A stretch of DNA of 36,423 nucleotides from an uncultured Eubacteriales bacterium (GCA_900551265.1 URVL01000005.1:1-36423), one strand, 5' to 3'; shown: positions 16,341 through 24,817, numbered from the stretch's first letter. Notes: generated by a model from the sequence alone, not told the origin. Numbers and translations are program-made.

Positions 16341-17290
16341 TTTTTCGACCCCATTCTAATACGCGGATCAATAAAGCCGTAGCTGATATCGACCACTATG
16401 CCGGCTAACAACGTAATTGCCGTGTAAAAACACGAAACCATAATGAAAATCGGATAATCGCGACCATTAATCGCATTGAGGTAAAGTCCGCCGACACCCG
16501 GAATGGCAAAGATTTTTTCAATGACCAGGGATCCGGACATGATGCCTACAAATTCGCCAAGAATCGCCGGCAGGACGACGACCATACAGTTTTTCAAGGC
16601 GTGGCGGACGGTCGCCTGCGCCTTTGTCAGGCCCTTGGTACGGGCAAGCAACATAAATTCGCTCGTCAGCACTTCGGTCAGCTCCGCACGCGTCGTGCGC
16701 GTGAAGCTGGCAATAACGCCGAAAGAAAGCGACAAAACCGCCGGGAGCATACTGACAAACATGCTCCACGAAAAATAATCCGTGCCCTCCTTCATCAGGA
16801 AGGGGAACCATCCCAACTTATAGGACAGAAAGTATTGTATTAAAAAGGCAAACACAAAGCTTGGTACGGAAATGACCACCATAGTAAGGGTGGAAATAGA
16901 ATAGTCAACCCAGCTGTTCTTCTTCAGCGCGGCAAAAATTCCGAGCGCTATACCCAAAGGAATACTGAGTACAATGGAATACAGGTTTACAAACACAGTC
17001 GCAGGGAGCTTTTCTGCAAACTTTGCCGCAACATCAGAGCCAAAGTACAGTTTGTCGCTGACACCCCAATCCCATTGCGTCAAAACATTTTTCAGAAAAA
17101 TTCCAAACTGTATCATATAAGGTTTGTTATAGCCCTGTGCCTCGCGCCGCGCTTCGATAACCTGCGTATGGATATCGTTGAGCGGCAGCTCCGCCGGGGG
17201 CAGCATCCGAATTAATACAAAGCAGATGCAGGTAATGATGAGCAGCGTCAATAACATGAGCAGAACTCTTTGTACCACATATTTTGCCAT
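16337..17290 (-). CDS. Oligopeptide ABC permease OppB-like
   Basis: Inner-membrane permease of 317 residues, the usual size, so the only transporter subunit here without an obvious insertion. MAKYVVQRVLLMLLTLLIIT forms the first helix; the EAA loop is seen as EFMLLARTKGLTKAQATVRHALKN, and the C-terminus has DPRIRMG. ATG 17290 has a GGGAGG site; the frame extends upstream to 17404 but without support. Second gene of the operon, 177 bases after oppA with a hairpin between. Confidence 0.93.
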   Translation of the reverse strand: MAKYVVQRVLLMLLTLLIITCICFVLIRMLPPAELPLNDIHTQVIEARREAQGYNKPYMIQFGIFLKNVLTQWDWGVSDKLYFGSDVAAKFAEKLPATVFVNLYSIVLSIPLGIALGIFAALKKNSWVDYSISTLTMVVISVPSFVFAFLIQYFLSYKLGWFPFLMKEGTDYFSWSMFVSMLPAVLSLSFGVIASFTRTTRAELTEVLTSEFMLLARTKGLTKAQATVRHALKNCMVVVLPAILGEFVGIMSGSLVIEKIFAIPGVGGLYLNAINGRDYPIFIMVSCFYTAITLLAGIVVDISYGFIDPRIRMGSKK

Positions 17291-17371
17291 ATGTATCCTC
17301 CCAGTGAGCGATTTCTCTCCCACGCGCAGTTGGCTCACGCTTCGTTGACGCTGTGAGAAAAATAAAATACG

Positions 17372-17410
17372 ACACTGCCGCCGGGGCAAAATGTGCCCCG
17401 GCAACAGTGT
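17372..17410 (-). terminator. Hairpin between oppA and oppB (partial terminator)
   Basis: In the minus-strand RNA a 17-pair stem, including two G-U pairs, closes the CAUUU loop and is followed by CGTATTTTATTTTTC. Placed after the binding-protein gene, it likely lowers expression of the permease and ATPase genes or protects the oppA 3' end. Confidence 0.7.
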
Positions 17411-17467
17411 ACGGTATCTGGCCTAACAAACTTAGACCGCTAAAAAATTCGCTTATCAGCTAAATTT

Positions 17468-20059
17468 TTAATACTGGAGCTCGCCGCCGTTTTCAGCGAC
17501 ATAAGCAGCCCATTCAGCATCGTCATAGTTATATCTGAGATAGGCAAGTCCGCCGCGGCCTACGATCGGGTTGTATTCATCCACCACATAGAAGACCTGC
17601 TGCGACAGCAGAGCCGCGCTTGCATCCTGAAGCATCGGGATGTAGTTGTAGGTCATCAGAATCTGCGTTTCAATAGCAGCCAGAATATTCAGCCGGGTGT
17701 CAACGTCGGCGATGCCATCGCCAAAGTTATACTCCACGCCGTCAACAGAGACCGTCGTGCCATTCAAGGCATCGGACCACTGTCTCAGGCTCATGGTCAC
17801 ATCCGTACCGTCGATGGCAAGCGTCATCGATACGGTGGACGCGTCAAACCATGCGGCGTCATACTGATAGGACGGGTTGACATACAGGTCGGTCAGGCCA
17901 AACGGATCGAGGACGGCGCCGGACCAGCCGCCTAGGACGGTGTCGGACAGGCCCTGCTTGATCTTGTTGGACCAATCGTTGCCGTAAGGCGCGGACTTGA
18001 CAAACTCAATCTTGCCCTCAAACGGGGTGCCCTCGGTCACTTCCGTCATCTTCGCATTGAGATAATCAATCGTCTGCGTCATAAAGTCGCTGTCAGTGGA
18101 AATACAGTACTCAATGCGGACAGTCTGATCGGAAATACCGTCGCCGTCGGCATCGGTGATGTAACCGGCCTCAATTGCCTCATTAAAGGCCTGCGTATAC
18201 AGTTCCTTCGCCGTTTCAGGGTCATAACCTGTAATGGAGGCAGCAGCCTCGTCCAGGCTACTATACTGGGAAACATCCACGGAATAGAAGTCGCAGAGCG
18301 CCTGCTTGGCCTGATCGGTATCACGATACATGGCGCCGGTCTCTACGTCATAAACATAAGCGCTGCCGATGATACCATAAGCGCCGGAACGGGCCGGGGA
18401 GACCGTGCTGGCAAAGAGCTCCTTGTCATAGGTCACGGCGACCGCCTGACGGAAGGAGAGCAGCGTCATGGTCTCAAGGTCATAGGCGGCCGTATCAAAG
18501 TCGGCGGCAGCCTCACGGCTCTCAATCGCATCGGTATAACCATTCAGGATCAGGAAGAAAATGGTCTCCGCAGGAGTGAAGTAAACATAGTCGCTGCTGC
18601 GGTATGTGGCGAAGTCTTCGGCCTGCAGGCCGTAGGTCATCAGTTCGCCCTTCAAGAACATCAGCTTACACGTTGCGGCTTCTGCAACCACTTCGCACTC
18701 GATGACGTCGGTCTGATACATGTCATAAGTCTGTCCGTCTTCCGGATCGACAAACTGATGCTGGCCATCTGTCCAGCCGTACCAGTTCTCGTTCTTCTCG
18801 AACTTCATGAACTTATCCGTCTGGTACTCCGTCAGCTTATACGGGCCGTAAGCCATCGTCGTCTCCACGCTGGTGCAGTACGTGCTGGACCACACGCCGT
18901 TGGACTCGGTCAGGCACTCCTCGTAGTACGGCTCGTAAACAATCCAGTTGCTGGTCAGGCTGTAAATCAGGTTGAAGCCTGCAAGAGCCTTGCCGAGAAC
19001 AAGCGTGATCTGGTAATCGCCGGACTTGTAAAGGCCAACGGTGCCATCATACTCCACTTCGGGGTAATCTACGCCGTAGACGAAATAGTTCGGCAGATCA
19101 GCTTCCGTCTCGCCCCATGCGGGATTACCGGTGGTAACCGGGGTGAAGAGCGCCAGGTTCTCATCCGTCAGAGGGATAAGGCCGTTTTCGTCTGCCATGG
19201 CAATCAGAGTTTCCCAGTTCGTGGTGTCAAAATAATCTGTGCCGTAGGCTTCAATATAGTCATTCAGCGTGTCGCCGCCGGTCCAATCAAGCGCAAAATC
19301 CAGGCCGATGTACATACGCTCGCCGTTCGGACCGACATACTGTCCGTCTTCGCCAAGCGTCAGATCGTCCATCGTATAGGCGTTGCCGAGGGCGTTGTCC
19401 GTATAAGCGGTGTTGCCCGCGTTGGCGTAAGCCTCAGCGCCCGCAATGCAGAACTGACCGGCATAGTAGTCGGACGCACGGTAGTTCAGAAGGTCCGGGT
19501 TCAAAAGCTGCTGCATGGAGTACACATAGGTATCCGCATTAATCGGCGTGCCGTCTTCCCAGGTAGCATTCGGATTCAAATCGATGGTGTAGGCATAGCC
19601 GCTCGTCGCAGACTCGGGGATGCCGAATTCCGGATGCTCAGCCTTGATCTGTTCCGTCACATCGACAGGCTCGGAAGCCGCCATTTCCGGAATGACCACA
19701 TAGCCGGTATAGGGGTCCTTGCCCTCAACCGGGTGCAGCTCATCGTTGTAGATGATGCTGTAAAGGCCGATAAAAATGTTAGCGGTGTCTCTCGGATAGG
19801 CGTCGTCATTAGTCTGATAGGTGTGCGGATTCCAGTTCGTCGCCATCGTGACGACGGAGTCCTGATACGTATACGTACCTTCCACCGCCGTATCCGGCTC
19901 CTCGGTGCCGTCCGTATCATCCGCCGTATCGCCACCCTGGTCGTTATCGACGACCGGGTCGGTCGCGTCGTTGTTTGCATCGTCCGCCGTATTGGAGCAG
20001 GCGGCAAACATCGAAACGATCATGACGATTGCCAACAGCAGAGCAATTGTCTTCTTCAT
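17468..20059 (-). CDS. Lipoprotein peptide-binding protein, OppA-like (SBP family 5)
   Basis: Extracytoplasmic substrate receptor of the Opp transporter. 863 residues against about 530-620 for ordinary family 5 proteins. Signal peptide MKKTIALLLAIVMIVSMFAAC with the lipobox Cys at 21, then an Asp/Thr-rich linker (about 22-60). Family features: AYTIDLNPNATWEDGTPINADTYVYSMQQLL, and AYGPYKLTEYQ later. The chain is strongly acidic and has an Asp-rich loop DADGDGISD that resembles a calcium-binding repeat. AAGGAGG lies before ATG 20059. It is the first gene of the operon, with a long leader. Confidence 0.93.
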   Translation of the reverse strand: MKKTIALLLAIVMIVSMFAACSNTADDANNDATDPVVDNDQGGDTADDTDGTEEPDTAVEGTYTYQDSVVTMATNWNPHTYQTNDDAYPRDTANIFIGLYSIIYNDELHPVEGKDPYTGYVVIPEMAASEPVDVTEQIKAEHPEFGIPESATSGYAYTIDLNPNATWEDGTPINADTYVYSMQQLLNPDLLNYRASDYYAGQFCIAGAEAYANAGNTAYTDNALGNAYTMDDLTLGEDGQYVGPNGERMYIGLDFALDWTGGDTLNDYIEAYGTDYFDTTNWETLIAMADENGLIPLTDENLALFTPVTTGNPAWGETEADLPNYFVYGVDYPEVEYDGTVGLYKSGDYQITLVLGKALAGFNLIYSLTSNWIVYEPYYEECLTESNGVWSSTYCTSVETTMAYGPYKLTEYQTDKFMKFEKNENWYGWTDGQHQFVDPEDGQTYDMYQTDVIECEVVAEAATCKLMFLKGELMTYGLQAEDFATYRSSDYVYFTPAETIFFLILNGYTDAIESREAAADFDTAAYDLETMTLLSFRQAVAVTYDKELFASTVSPARSGAYGIIGSAYVYDVETGAMYRDTDQAKQALCDFYSVDVSQYSSLDEAAASITGYDPETAKELYTQAFNEAIEAGYITDADGDGISDQTVRIEYCISTDSDFMTQTIDYLNAKMTEVTEGTPFEGKIEFVKSAPYGNDWSNKIKQGLSDTVLGGWSGAVLDPFGLTDLYVNPSYQYDAAWFDASTVSMTLAIDGTDVTMSLRQWSDALNGTTVSVDGVEYNFGDGIADVDTRLNILAAIETQILMTYNYIPMLQDASAALLSQQVFYVVDEYNPIVGRGGLAYLRYNYDDAEWAAYVAENGGELQY

Positions 20060-20318
20060 TCAGAAAACCTCCTTCAAATTTCCTATGTCAACGATTCCGT
20101 CAAAGCGGATCGTACATAGCGTCACCACACAGCGGCAGCAGAGCTGCCGGCAGCGCAAGTTCCTTCGCCGGGCGCCGGGCCATAACACACGCGGAATTAC
20201 CGCCGCGCTCAAGACGTCAACGGCACATGATCGTGCTTGTAAAACAAGCACGATCAGGGGGGTACCCCCCTGATTACGACCGCTTATTGCAACAGCCTCT
20301 GGCCGCTCGTTAAAAGTT
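20060..20318 (-). promoter_or_regulatory. Long oppA leader with two overlapping perfect hairpins
   Basis: About 260 bases between the promoter and the oppA start. ATCAGGGGGG/CCCCCCTGAT (20253-20274) shares four bases with TGATCGTGCTTGT / ACAAGCACGATCA (20228-20256). In the RNA only one of the two can form completely. The rest is GC-rich without a convincing ORF. No known riboswitch class recognised. Confidence 0.5.
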
Positions 20319-20324
20319 AGTAAT

Positions 20325-20353
20325 ATTTTAACGTTTTTTTACACCCCTGTCAA
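20325..20353 (-). promoter_or_regulatory. Sigma-A promoter of the opp operon
   Basis: TTGACA (20353-20348), 17 bases, TAAAAT (20330-20325) on the minus strand. The 250 bases between here and the response regulator gene hold only AT-rich sequence and that gene's terminator. Confidence 0.8.
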
Positions 20354-20581
20354 TTTTAAAAACCGTCAATATCGAATAAAATTCAGAGAAATCTGTCGTC
20401 ATATTCACCAATTTTACCACGACAAAAATCACTTTGTTAAGTAAGAGCACGAATCCTCACGGATTTTCCTCCATAAAAAAGTCTTTTTTTCTTCTTTTTT
20501 TGCGAAAACATCCGTTTAAAAAACAAATTGTCTCATTCCGCCGGACAAGCTGTCCTCGTTTCCGCCGCTTTCGAAAACGGC

Positions 20582-20618
20582 CATAAAAATTGCCGCGAGG
20601 CAGTCAATAGCTCGCGGC
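20582..20618 (-). terminator. Terminator overlapping the LytTR gene stop
   Basis: GCCGCGAG / CTCGCGGC stem with the stop codon inside the loop, followed by AATTTTTA on the minus strand. Confidence 0.75.
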
Positions 20619-21365
20619 GGCGCCGGACCGCCCGGACGCAGCTTCGCCGGCGCGGTACGGTTTTATTTTAGAATTCATATAATCCAGCACTTTTTGGCGG
20701 ATTTCTTTTTTATTTCGCTGTCGAATCAGTACAATGTCTCCTGTAGAGAGGACAAAATGATCCTCCATCTGCTGAATGTAATCCATATTAATGAGAAAAC
20801 TCCGGTGACAGCGAAAAAACCGGCGGTCTCGCAATTCCTCTTCAATATCCTGTAAATGCTTGTAAATCGTATAAACCTGTCCGTCGCTGCGGTGCAGGAT
20901 ACATTTGGAGTTATTGCTTTCCACATAGAGTATTTCTGCGTAGGGTATCCGGACAATTTTGGAATACTGCTGCACCTGATAGGTGTTTACATACATTCCG
21001 CGCGTGATTTTATCCAGAACCGAAAACAGTTTTTCATGGCGCTGCGTCTTTAACAGATACGCCGTGGCCTCGACGTCGTAACCATCCATTGCAAAATCCG
21101 TCGAACCCGTCAGGAAAACAATATGACCCTCATACCCCATCCGGCGCAACTTGCGCGCAACGTCGATACCAAGCAATCCCTTCACATAGACATCCAGAAA
21201 AACAACGTCAAACCAGACGTCCTCTTCAAAATCAAAGAGCAGTTCGCGTCCATCCGTATACTGTATGATTTCATGGAGTACGGACTTGTTGCAAAAATAT
21301 TGATGCAATAGATTCACAGTCCGCTCCCGATCATCCAGACTGTCATCGCAAACCGCAATACGCAT
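20604..21365 (-). CDS. LytTR-family response regulator (orphan)
   Basis: Two-component transcription regulator. Receiver domain (1-120) with the acidic pair Asp7/Asp8, phosphoacceptor Asp58 in VVFLDVY, FLTGS and the Lys in YLLKTQ. LytTR DNA-binding domain (about 135-240) with ILYVESNNSKCILH and FFRCHRSFLINMDYI. The tail is Ala/Gly/Ser-rich. ATG 21365 is preferred (AGAAGGGA about nine bases upstream) over ATG 21374. No histidine kinase gene is adjacent. The gene sits just upstream of the opp operon on the same strand, but a terminator and a new promoter separate them, so direct control of opp is only a possibility. Confidence 0.93.
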   Translation of the reverse strand: MRIAVCDDSLDDRERTVNLLHQYFCNKSVLHEIIQYTDGRELLFDFEEDVWFDVVFLDVYVKGLLGIDVARKLRRMGYEGHIVFLTGSTDFAMDGYDVEATAYLLKTQRHEKLFSVLDKITRGMYVNTYQVQQYSKIVRIPYAEILYVESNNSKCILHRSDGQVYTIYKHLQDIEEELRDRRFFRCHRSFLINMDYIQQMEDHFVLSTGDIVLIRQRNKKEIRQKVLDYMNSKIKPYRAGEAASGRSGAAASY

Positions 21366-21420
21366 GAAAAGCATTCCCTTCTACTCTGAAGTATACGAAC
21401 GGGAAGCGTGGATCCCATTG

Positions 21421-21467
21421 TTTGACAAATCCATCGAAAATCCCGCCGTTTTCAATATTTGACAAAT
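21421..21467. repeat. Two identical TTTGACAAAT sites upstream of the LytTR and DUF6514-like genes
   Basis: Exact copies at 21421-21430 and 21458-21467; a third in reverse orientation at 21875-21884 follows the DUF6514-like gene. They lie in the divergent region of the response regulator. The second contains a possible -35 element, so they may be promoter parts rather than regulator sites. Confidence 0.45.
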
Positions 21468-21554
21468 TCAAAACACAAAATGTGCTAAAATAACAGACAT
21501 CAAATACTACCTGTTGATTTTCGCCGCAACAGCAAACAGAAAGGATGGGATAGT

Positions 21555-21845
21555 TTGATACACTATCGGGTTATCGAAGAAACGCTCTACCATGAAGATC
21601 TTGGGCAGTATACCGCGTATGGCATAAGCGCCTATTCTGTCGAAGATGGGGAAACAAAGCTGCTGGCACAAATTTCCGACGTTTTTCTCGACATGCAAAA
21701 AGCGGAACAGTTTGCCTCCCTATGCAACCGTCTGGCATTAGATCCGATCCATCTGCCGGACGTTGTCGCCGACATGCTGGGCGTTCCGGAATCACAAGTT
21801 TACCGTGCGGAACATAGCGATTTTTTAGACTGCGCCGTCACGTGA
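21555..21845 (+). CDS. DUF6514-like small protein
   Basis: 96 residues: IHYRVIEETLYHEDLGQYTA near the N-terminus, a CxxC-free core with YGISAYSVEDG, and a C-terminal helical part (LLAQISDVFLDMQKAEQFAS, LPDVVADMLG). The pattern of a short protein reporting YTAYGI resembles the DUF6514 family, which I recall only loosely. Start TTG 21555 follows AAAGGATGGGA; no ATG alternative exists. An extended -10 TGCTAAAAT lies at 21483-21491, but its spacing to TTGACA (21 bases) is too long. Function unknown. Confidence 0.75.
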   Translation: MIHYRVIEETLYHEDLGQYTAYGISAYSVEDGETKLLAQISDVFLDMQKAEQFASLCNRLALDPIHLPDVVADMLGVPESQVYRAEHSDFLDCAVT

Positions 21846-22127
21846 TGTCTATTATATCATGCCGGAAAAGTAAAATTTGTCAAAAAATCTCTTTTTTTCA
21901 TTGATTCGATAAAATTTTCATCATTTCATGCATCCTTAAAGCCGTCTCGCACAACGCACGTCCATATCAAGAAGACGTACGAACGCGCGGAAACGGATCC
22001 GTCACAATCCGGACGCCGACAGGTCCGCGCGCATTTCAATAAACTTCCCCTAACAATAGCCCCAAGATAACAGACTGCTTCAAACACACGCGCGGCGGAG
22101 CCATACAGGTCTCCGCCGCGCGCCGCT
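21846..22127. other. Gene-free AT-rich then GC-rich stretch
   Basis: No convincing ORF on either strand. The first 80 bases are AT-rich with a reversed TTTGACAAAT; the distal end carries the TetR-gene hairpin. Confidence 0.4.
22090..22121 (-). terminator. GC-rich hairpin after the TetR gene
   Basis: GCGCGGCGGAG / CTCCGCCGCGC arms around a 10-base loop a few bases after the stop codon. The T-run is poor (GTGTGTTTG), so termination strength is uncertain. Confidence 0.55.
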
Positions 22128-22709
22128 TCATTCCAAATCAAACTCCCGGTCAATCGCAGAAGCGATCAGGTGAAAGTTATATTCATTATATTCGATCTCC
22201 CCGTTATCAAACATCAGCGCCGCTCCATAAATGAGCGAACGTATGATAAAGGTCTTTACCCTGCGGCGTTCCTCCGACATGCCGGTTTCCCGGCAATACT
22301 GGTCAATCAACCCACGCACAACACCGCTCAATTCCGACTTCAGTCTCACCTGTTCCGGCAGCATCGCCGGGTCCTTAATCATGATGATCGAACGAAAATG
22401 CGGATTATCCATCAAAAAACAGATATACGCCAAACTGATTTCGATCAACTGATGCCGTACGTCGCCGCCGCACTCTTTCAGGATCTCCAACTGACGCTCA
22501 TGCCAGCGCTCCTTGATATAGAGAATGATCGCAGTCATGAGATCCTCTTTGTCCTTAAAATGCTTATAGGGCGCGGCACAGGAGACTCCGCACTCCGCAG
22601 CGGTACGCCTGATGGAAAAGCCGCTGACCCCATTTTCCTCAATCACTTTTATTCCCGCGAGAATCAGCTTCTCGCGCGGCGTCACGGTCCTCTCAGGGGT
22701 TTCATTCAT
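22128..22709 (-). CDS. TetR/AcrR family transcriptional regulator
   Basis: 193 residues. N-terminal helix-turn-helix (about 10-58): REKLILAGIKVIEENGVSGF, SIRRTAAECGVSCAAPYKHF, then KDKEDLMTAIILYI. The remaining helical region is a ligand-binding dimerisation domain (TetR_C type) with no identifiable ligand motif. ATG 22709 follows GGAGGG; the frame upstream to 22760 has no site. No transporter or enzyme adjoins on the same strand. A perfect palindrome upstream is a likely autoregulatory operator. Confidence 0.92.
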   Translation of the reverse strand: MNETPERTVTPREKLILAGIKVIEENGVSGFSIRRTAAECGVSCAAPYKHFKDKEDLMTAIILYIKERWHERQLEILKECGGDVRHQLIEISLAYICFLMDNPHFRSIIMIKDPAMLPEQVRLKSELSGVVRGLIDQYCRETGMSEERRRVKTFIIRSLIYGAALMFDNGEIEYNEYNFHLIASAIDREFDLE

Positions 22710-23072
22710 ATTCGACAGCCCTCCGTAAAACCAGACCGGACATTCCGCCCGCCGGCACACAGCAAAGCGTCATTCCGGCTCCCACCATTCCTTCCATAAA
22801 ACACTGTCAAAAGCGGCGCACGGCCGCAGGCTTTTTGCAGGCCTGCAAAAGCGCCGGTTCGCCCGGATCGAAACATCTCCATCCCAGATTCCAAAGGTAT
22901 GACTTGCACCGTCACCGCTTCATTCTCAGCATATCATAGGGTACCGTCAAAATCAATGGCAAAAGCGTCCGTTTTTCTCCCCGCAGACGCTTTCTGCGTA
23001 TATTTCCCGCTCCGGTAGGAATACTACCACCAGTAAGCGCGGCGCGGTCACTTGATCAGGAGGTTACTGGAA
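22710..23072. other. Divergent intergenic region between TetR gene and small-protein gene
   Basis: 363 bases without a supported gene. It contains the palindrome at 22833-22850 and a possible TTGACG-type -35 for the TetR gene near 22950; no confident promoter for the plus-strand gene was identified. Confidence 0.4.
22833..22850. promoter_or_regulatory. 18-base perfect palindrome, candidate TetR operator
   Basis: TTTTGCAGGCCTGCAAAA, 124-141 bases upstream of the TetR start codon in the divergent region. Length and symmetry suit a TetR dimer. Confidence 0.5.
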
Positions 23073-23234
23073 ATGGGGAAAAAACAGAAACAACAAAAAG
23101 AGGCAAACCGCCCGACGAAAGTCGCGCAATCTGTGGCGCATATGCGGGCGGAGACCACAGACCCTCAGGGCAGCTGGACGGGGCATCCCAAAGGCCGCCG
23201 GGAAGTTCCCATACAGGACGCAGACGATTTGTAA
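23073..23234 (+). CDS. Small protein, 53 residues, ending in QDADDL
   Basis: A basic, Lys/Gln-rich start (MGKKQKQQKEANRP), a middle with DPQGSWTG and an acidic end QDADDL. I recall the DP.GS.TG plus QDADDL pattern from uncharacterised Clostridia proteins but no function. ATG 23073 has AGGAGG eight bases upstream, and a terminator follows seven bases after the stop. The protein is soluble and probably largely disordered. An earlier TTG in frame (23052) is not needed. Confidence 0.8.
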   Translation: MGKKQKQQKEANRPTKVAQSVAHMRAETTDPQGSWTGHPKGRREVPIQDADDL

Positions 23235-23240
23235 CCATTT

Positions 23241-23268
23241 TACCGCCGGTCGCTCCGGCGGTATTTTC
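23241..23268 (+). terminator. Terminator of the QDADDL gene
   Basis: TACCGCCGG / CCGGCGGTA arms, five-base loop, then TTTTCGT. Confidence 0.75.
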
Positions 23269-23439
23269 GTCCCGGCGCCGGTACATAAAAAAATATTACA
23301 AAAGACCCGGATATCCTGCAAGAAACCAATATGCACTCGTCGTACAATAAAGTATCAAATGCCGCATTCTCTGCATGCCCGCCGGCGGACTTACTCTCTG
23401 TGCGGGCCGGTCGAGCGGCGATAAACAGGAGTGTCACGT

Positions 23440-24447
23440 ATGGCGGATATGAAAAGCTGGCTGAATCAAATGGTAACGTCCCCGTCTAAAAAGGCGATGC
23501 CAATTCTCTCTTTTCCCTGCGTCAGCCTTATGGGGATTACGGTCGCAGAGCTGATCGGGGATCCGGAGCTTACCGCACGGGGTATGGCGCTCGTCGCATC
23601 CCGCTGCGACACCGCGGCGTCCGTCAGCATGATGGATCTTTCCGTGGAAGCAGAGGCCTTCGGCGCACAGGTCCGCGTGTCCGGCAACGAAGTCCCAACG
23701 ATAACCGGCGCGCTCATCAAGACGCCCGAAGACGCGGAGGCGATCCCCATCCCACCGGTCGGGGCGGGACGTACGGGACGGTATCTCGAAGCAATTGGAC
23801 TTGCCTGCGGCAAGATTACAGACCGGCCGGTATTTGCAGGCGTAATCGGACCGTTTTCGCTTGCAGGACGGCTGATGGATATCTCGCAGGCCATGATCAA
23901 CTGCTATGAGGAACCGGAAATGGTTCACGCCATTCTGCGCAAAACCACGGAGTTTCTGATCGCCTACTGCAACGCCTATAAACAGACGGGGGCCGGCGGC
24001 GTTGTGATCGCCGAGCCGCTGACCGGCCTTCTGTCGCCCGGGTTGGCCGGGGAATTTTCCGCTCCATATGTCCGCAGGCTGGTCGCCGCCGTGCAAACCG
24101 AAGAGTTCCTCGTGATTTATCACAATTGCGGCAATCACACCGCGCGGATGCTTGATGCAATCCTCTCCTCCGGCGCCGCCGGTTATCACTTCGGCAATGC
24201 CGTAGACATGCGGGACATCCTCGTGCAAATGCCGGACGGCGTTCTCACAATGGGCAACATCGATCCGGCCGGCCAGTTTAAAAACGGTACGCCGGAAAGT
24301 ATCCGGTGCGAGACGTTGTCTCTTATGAAAGACTGTTGTCCGGGACATCCGCACTTTGTCATTTCATCCGGCTGTGACATTCCGCCCGCCAGCCGCTGGG
24401 AAAATATCGATGCGTTTTTTGCGGCGGTAAAGGAATACTACGCTTAG
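23440..24447 (+). CDS. Uroporphyrinogen decarboxylase-family methyltransferase
   Basis: 335 residues of the UroD/MtaA/CmuA fold, which in anaerobes mostly transfers methyl groups between corrinoid proteins and acceptors. Seen: VIGPFSLAGRL, VVIAEPLTGLLSPG, the zinc-type motif YHNCGNH (His and Cys) and a later Cys in SSGCDIPPAS, the H-x-C...C pattern of methylcobamide methyltransferases rather than of haem UroD. GNIDPAGQF is also typical. ATG 23440 has AGGAG seven bases upstream. No corrinoid protein gene or MtrH-type partner lies in the window, so the substrate is unknown. Monocistronic with a terminator. Confidence 0.88.
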   Translation: MADMKSWLNQMVTSPSKKAMPILSFPCVSLMGITVAELIGDPELTARGMALVASRCDTAASVSMMDLSVEAEAFGAQVRVSGNEVPTITGALIKTPEDAEAIPIPPVGAGRTGRYLEAIGLACGKITDRPVFAGVIGPFSLAGRLMDISQAMINCYEEPEMVHAILRKTTEFLIAYCNAYKQTGAGGVVIAEPLTGLLSPGLAGEFSAPYVRRLVAAVQTEEFLVIYHNCGNHTARMLDAILSSGAAGYHFGNAVDMRDILVQMPDGVLTMGNIDPAGQFKNGTPESIRCETLSLMKDCCPGHPHFVISSGCDIPPASRWENIDAFFAAVKEYYA

Positions 24448-24475
24448 CGCGCTTTGGCCATATGACGTTTTTTAT

Positions 24476-24516
24476 AATCCACAGGCCGGAAAAATTCCGG
24501 ACCTGTGGATTTTTTA
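24476..24516 (+). terminator. Terminator of the UroD-family gene
   Basis: AATCCACAGG-CCGGA / TCCGG-A-CCTGTGGATT with one bulged A, followed by TTTTTTA. Confidence 0.88.
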
Positions 24517-24623
24517 TATTCTTTTGAAAATTGTTCTTTACAAATGGGAACATATGTTCTATAATAGATTCAGGTAATAGATATACTAATTTTATATGGT
24601 TAACTGAAAACAGGCCATATGTA

Positions 24624-24641
24624 GCCGCCTTTTCAGGCGGC
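24624..24641 (-). terminator. Short hairpin after the 56-residue ORF
   Basis: GCCGCC / GGCGGC with a six-base loop, six bases downstream of the stop codon. T-run poor. Confidence 0.35.
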
Positions 24642-24646
24642 AGGGT

Positions 24647-24817
24647 TTACATGATGTGTTCCTCCGCGCAGTTATCCAGGACACGCATGCCCATTTTTCT
24701 CCTGCTTGCAACCGGGAACTTTGCAATACTCACCGCATCAAACTTGGAACAAAGCCTTTTTTCCGGGTTTATCCGCAAGTCCTCAGCCTTTTCCTGATTT
24801 TTCTTTTCTTCAGACAT
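24647..24817 (-). CDS. Small soluble protein, 56 residues
   Basis: Starts MSEEKKNQEKAEDLRINPEK and ends RVLDNCAEEHIM; highly charged, with two Cys. A GGGGTG site lies five bases before ATG 24817. Opposite-strand frames here are shorter or poorer. No family recognised. It follows the weaker ORF at 24856-25212 on the same strand by 38 bases. Confidence 0.5.
   Translation of the reverse strand: MSEEKKNQEKAEDLRINPEKRLCSKFDAVSIAKFPVASRRKMGMRVLDNCAEEHIM

Noticed and set aside
18758..20119. 453-codon open frame on the plus strand
   Set aside because: Antisense to oppA, repetitive Val/Ile/Arg composition, no ribosome site.
21459..21491. Standard promoter for the DUF6514-like gene
   Set aside because: TTGACA and TAAAAT are 21 bases apart, too far for a normal sigma-A promoter.
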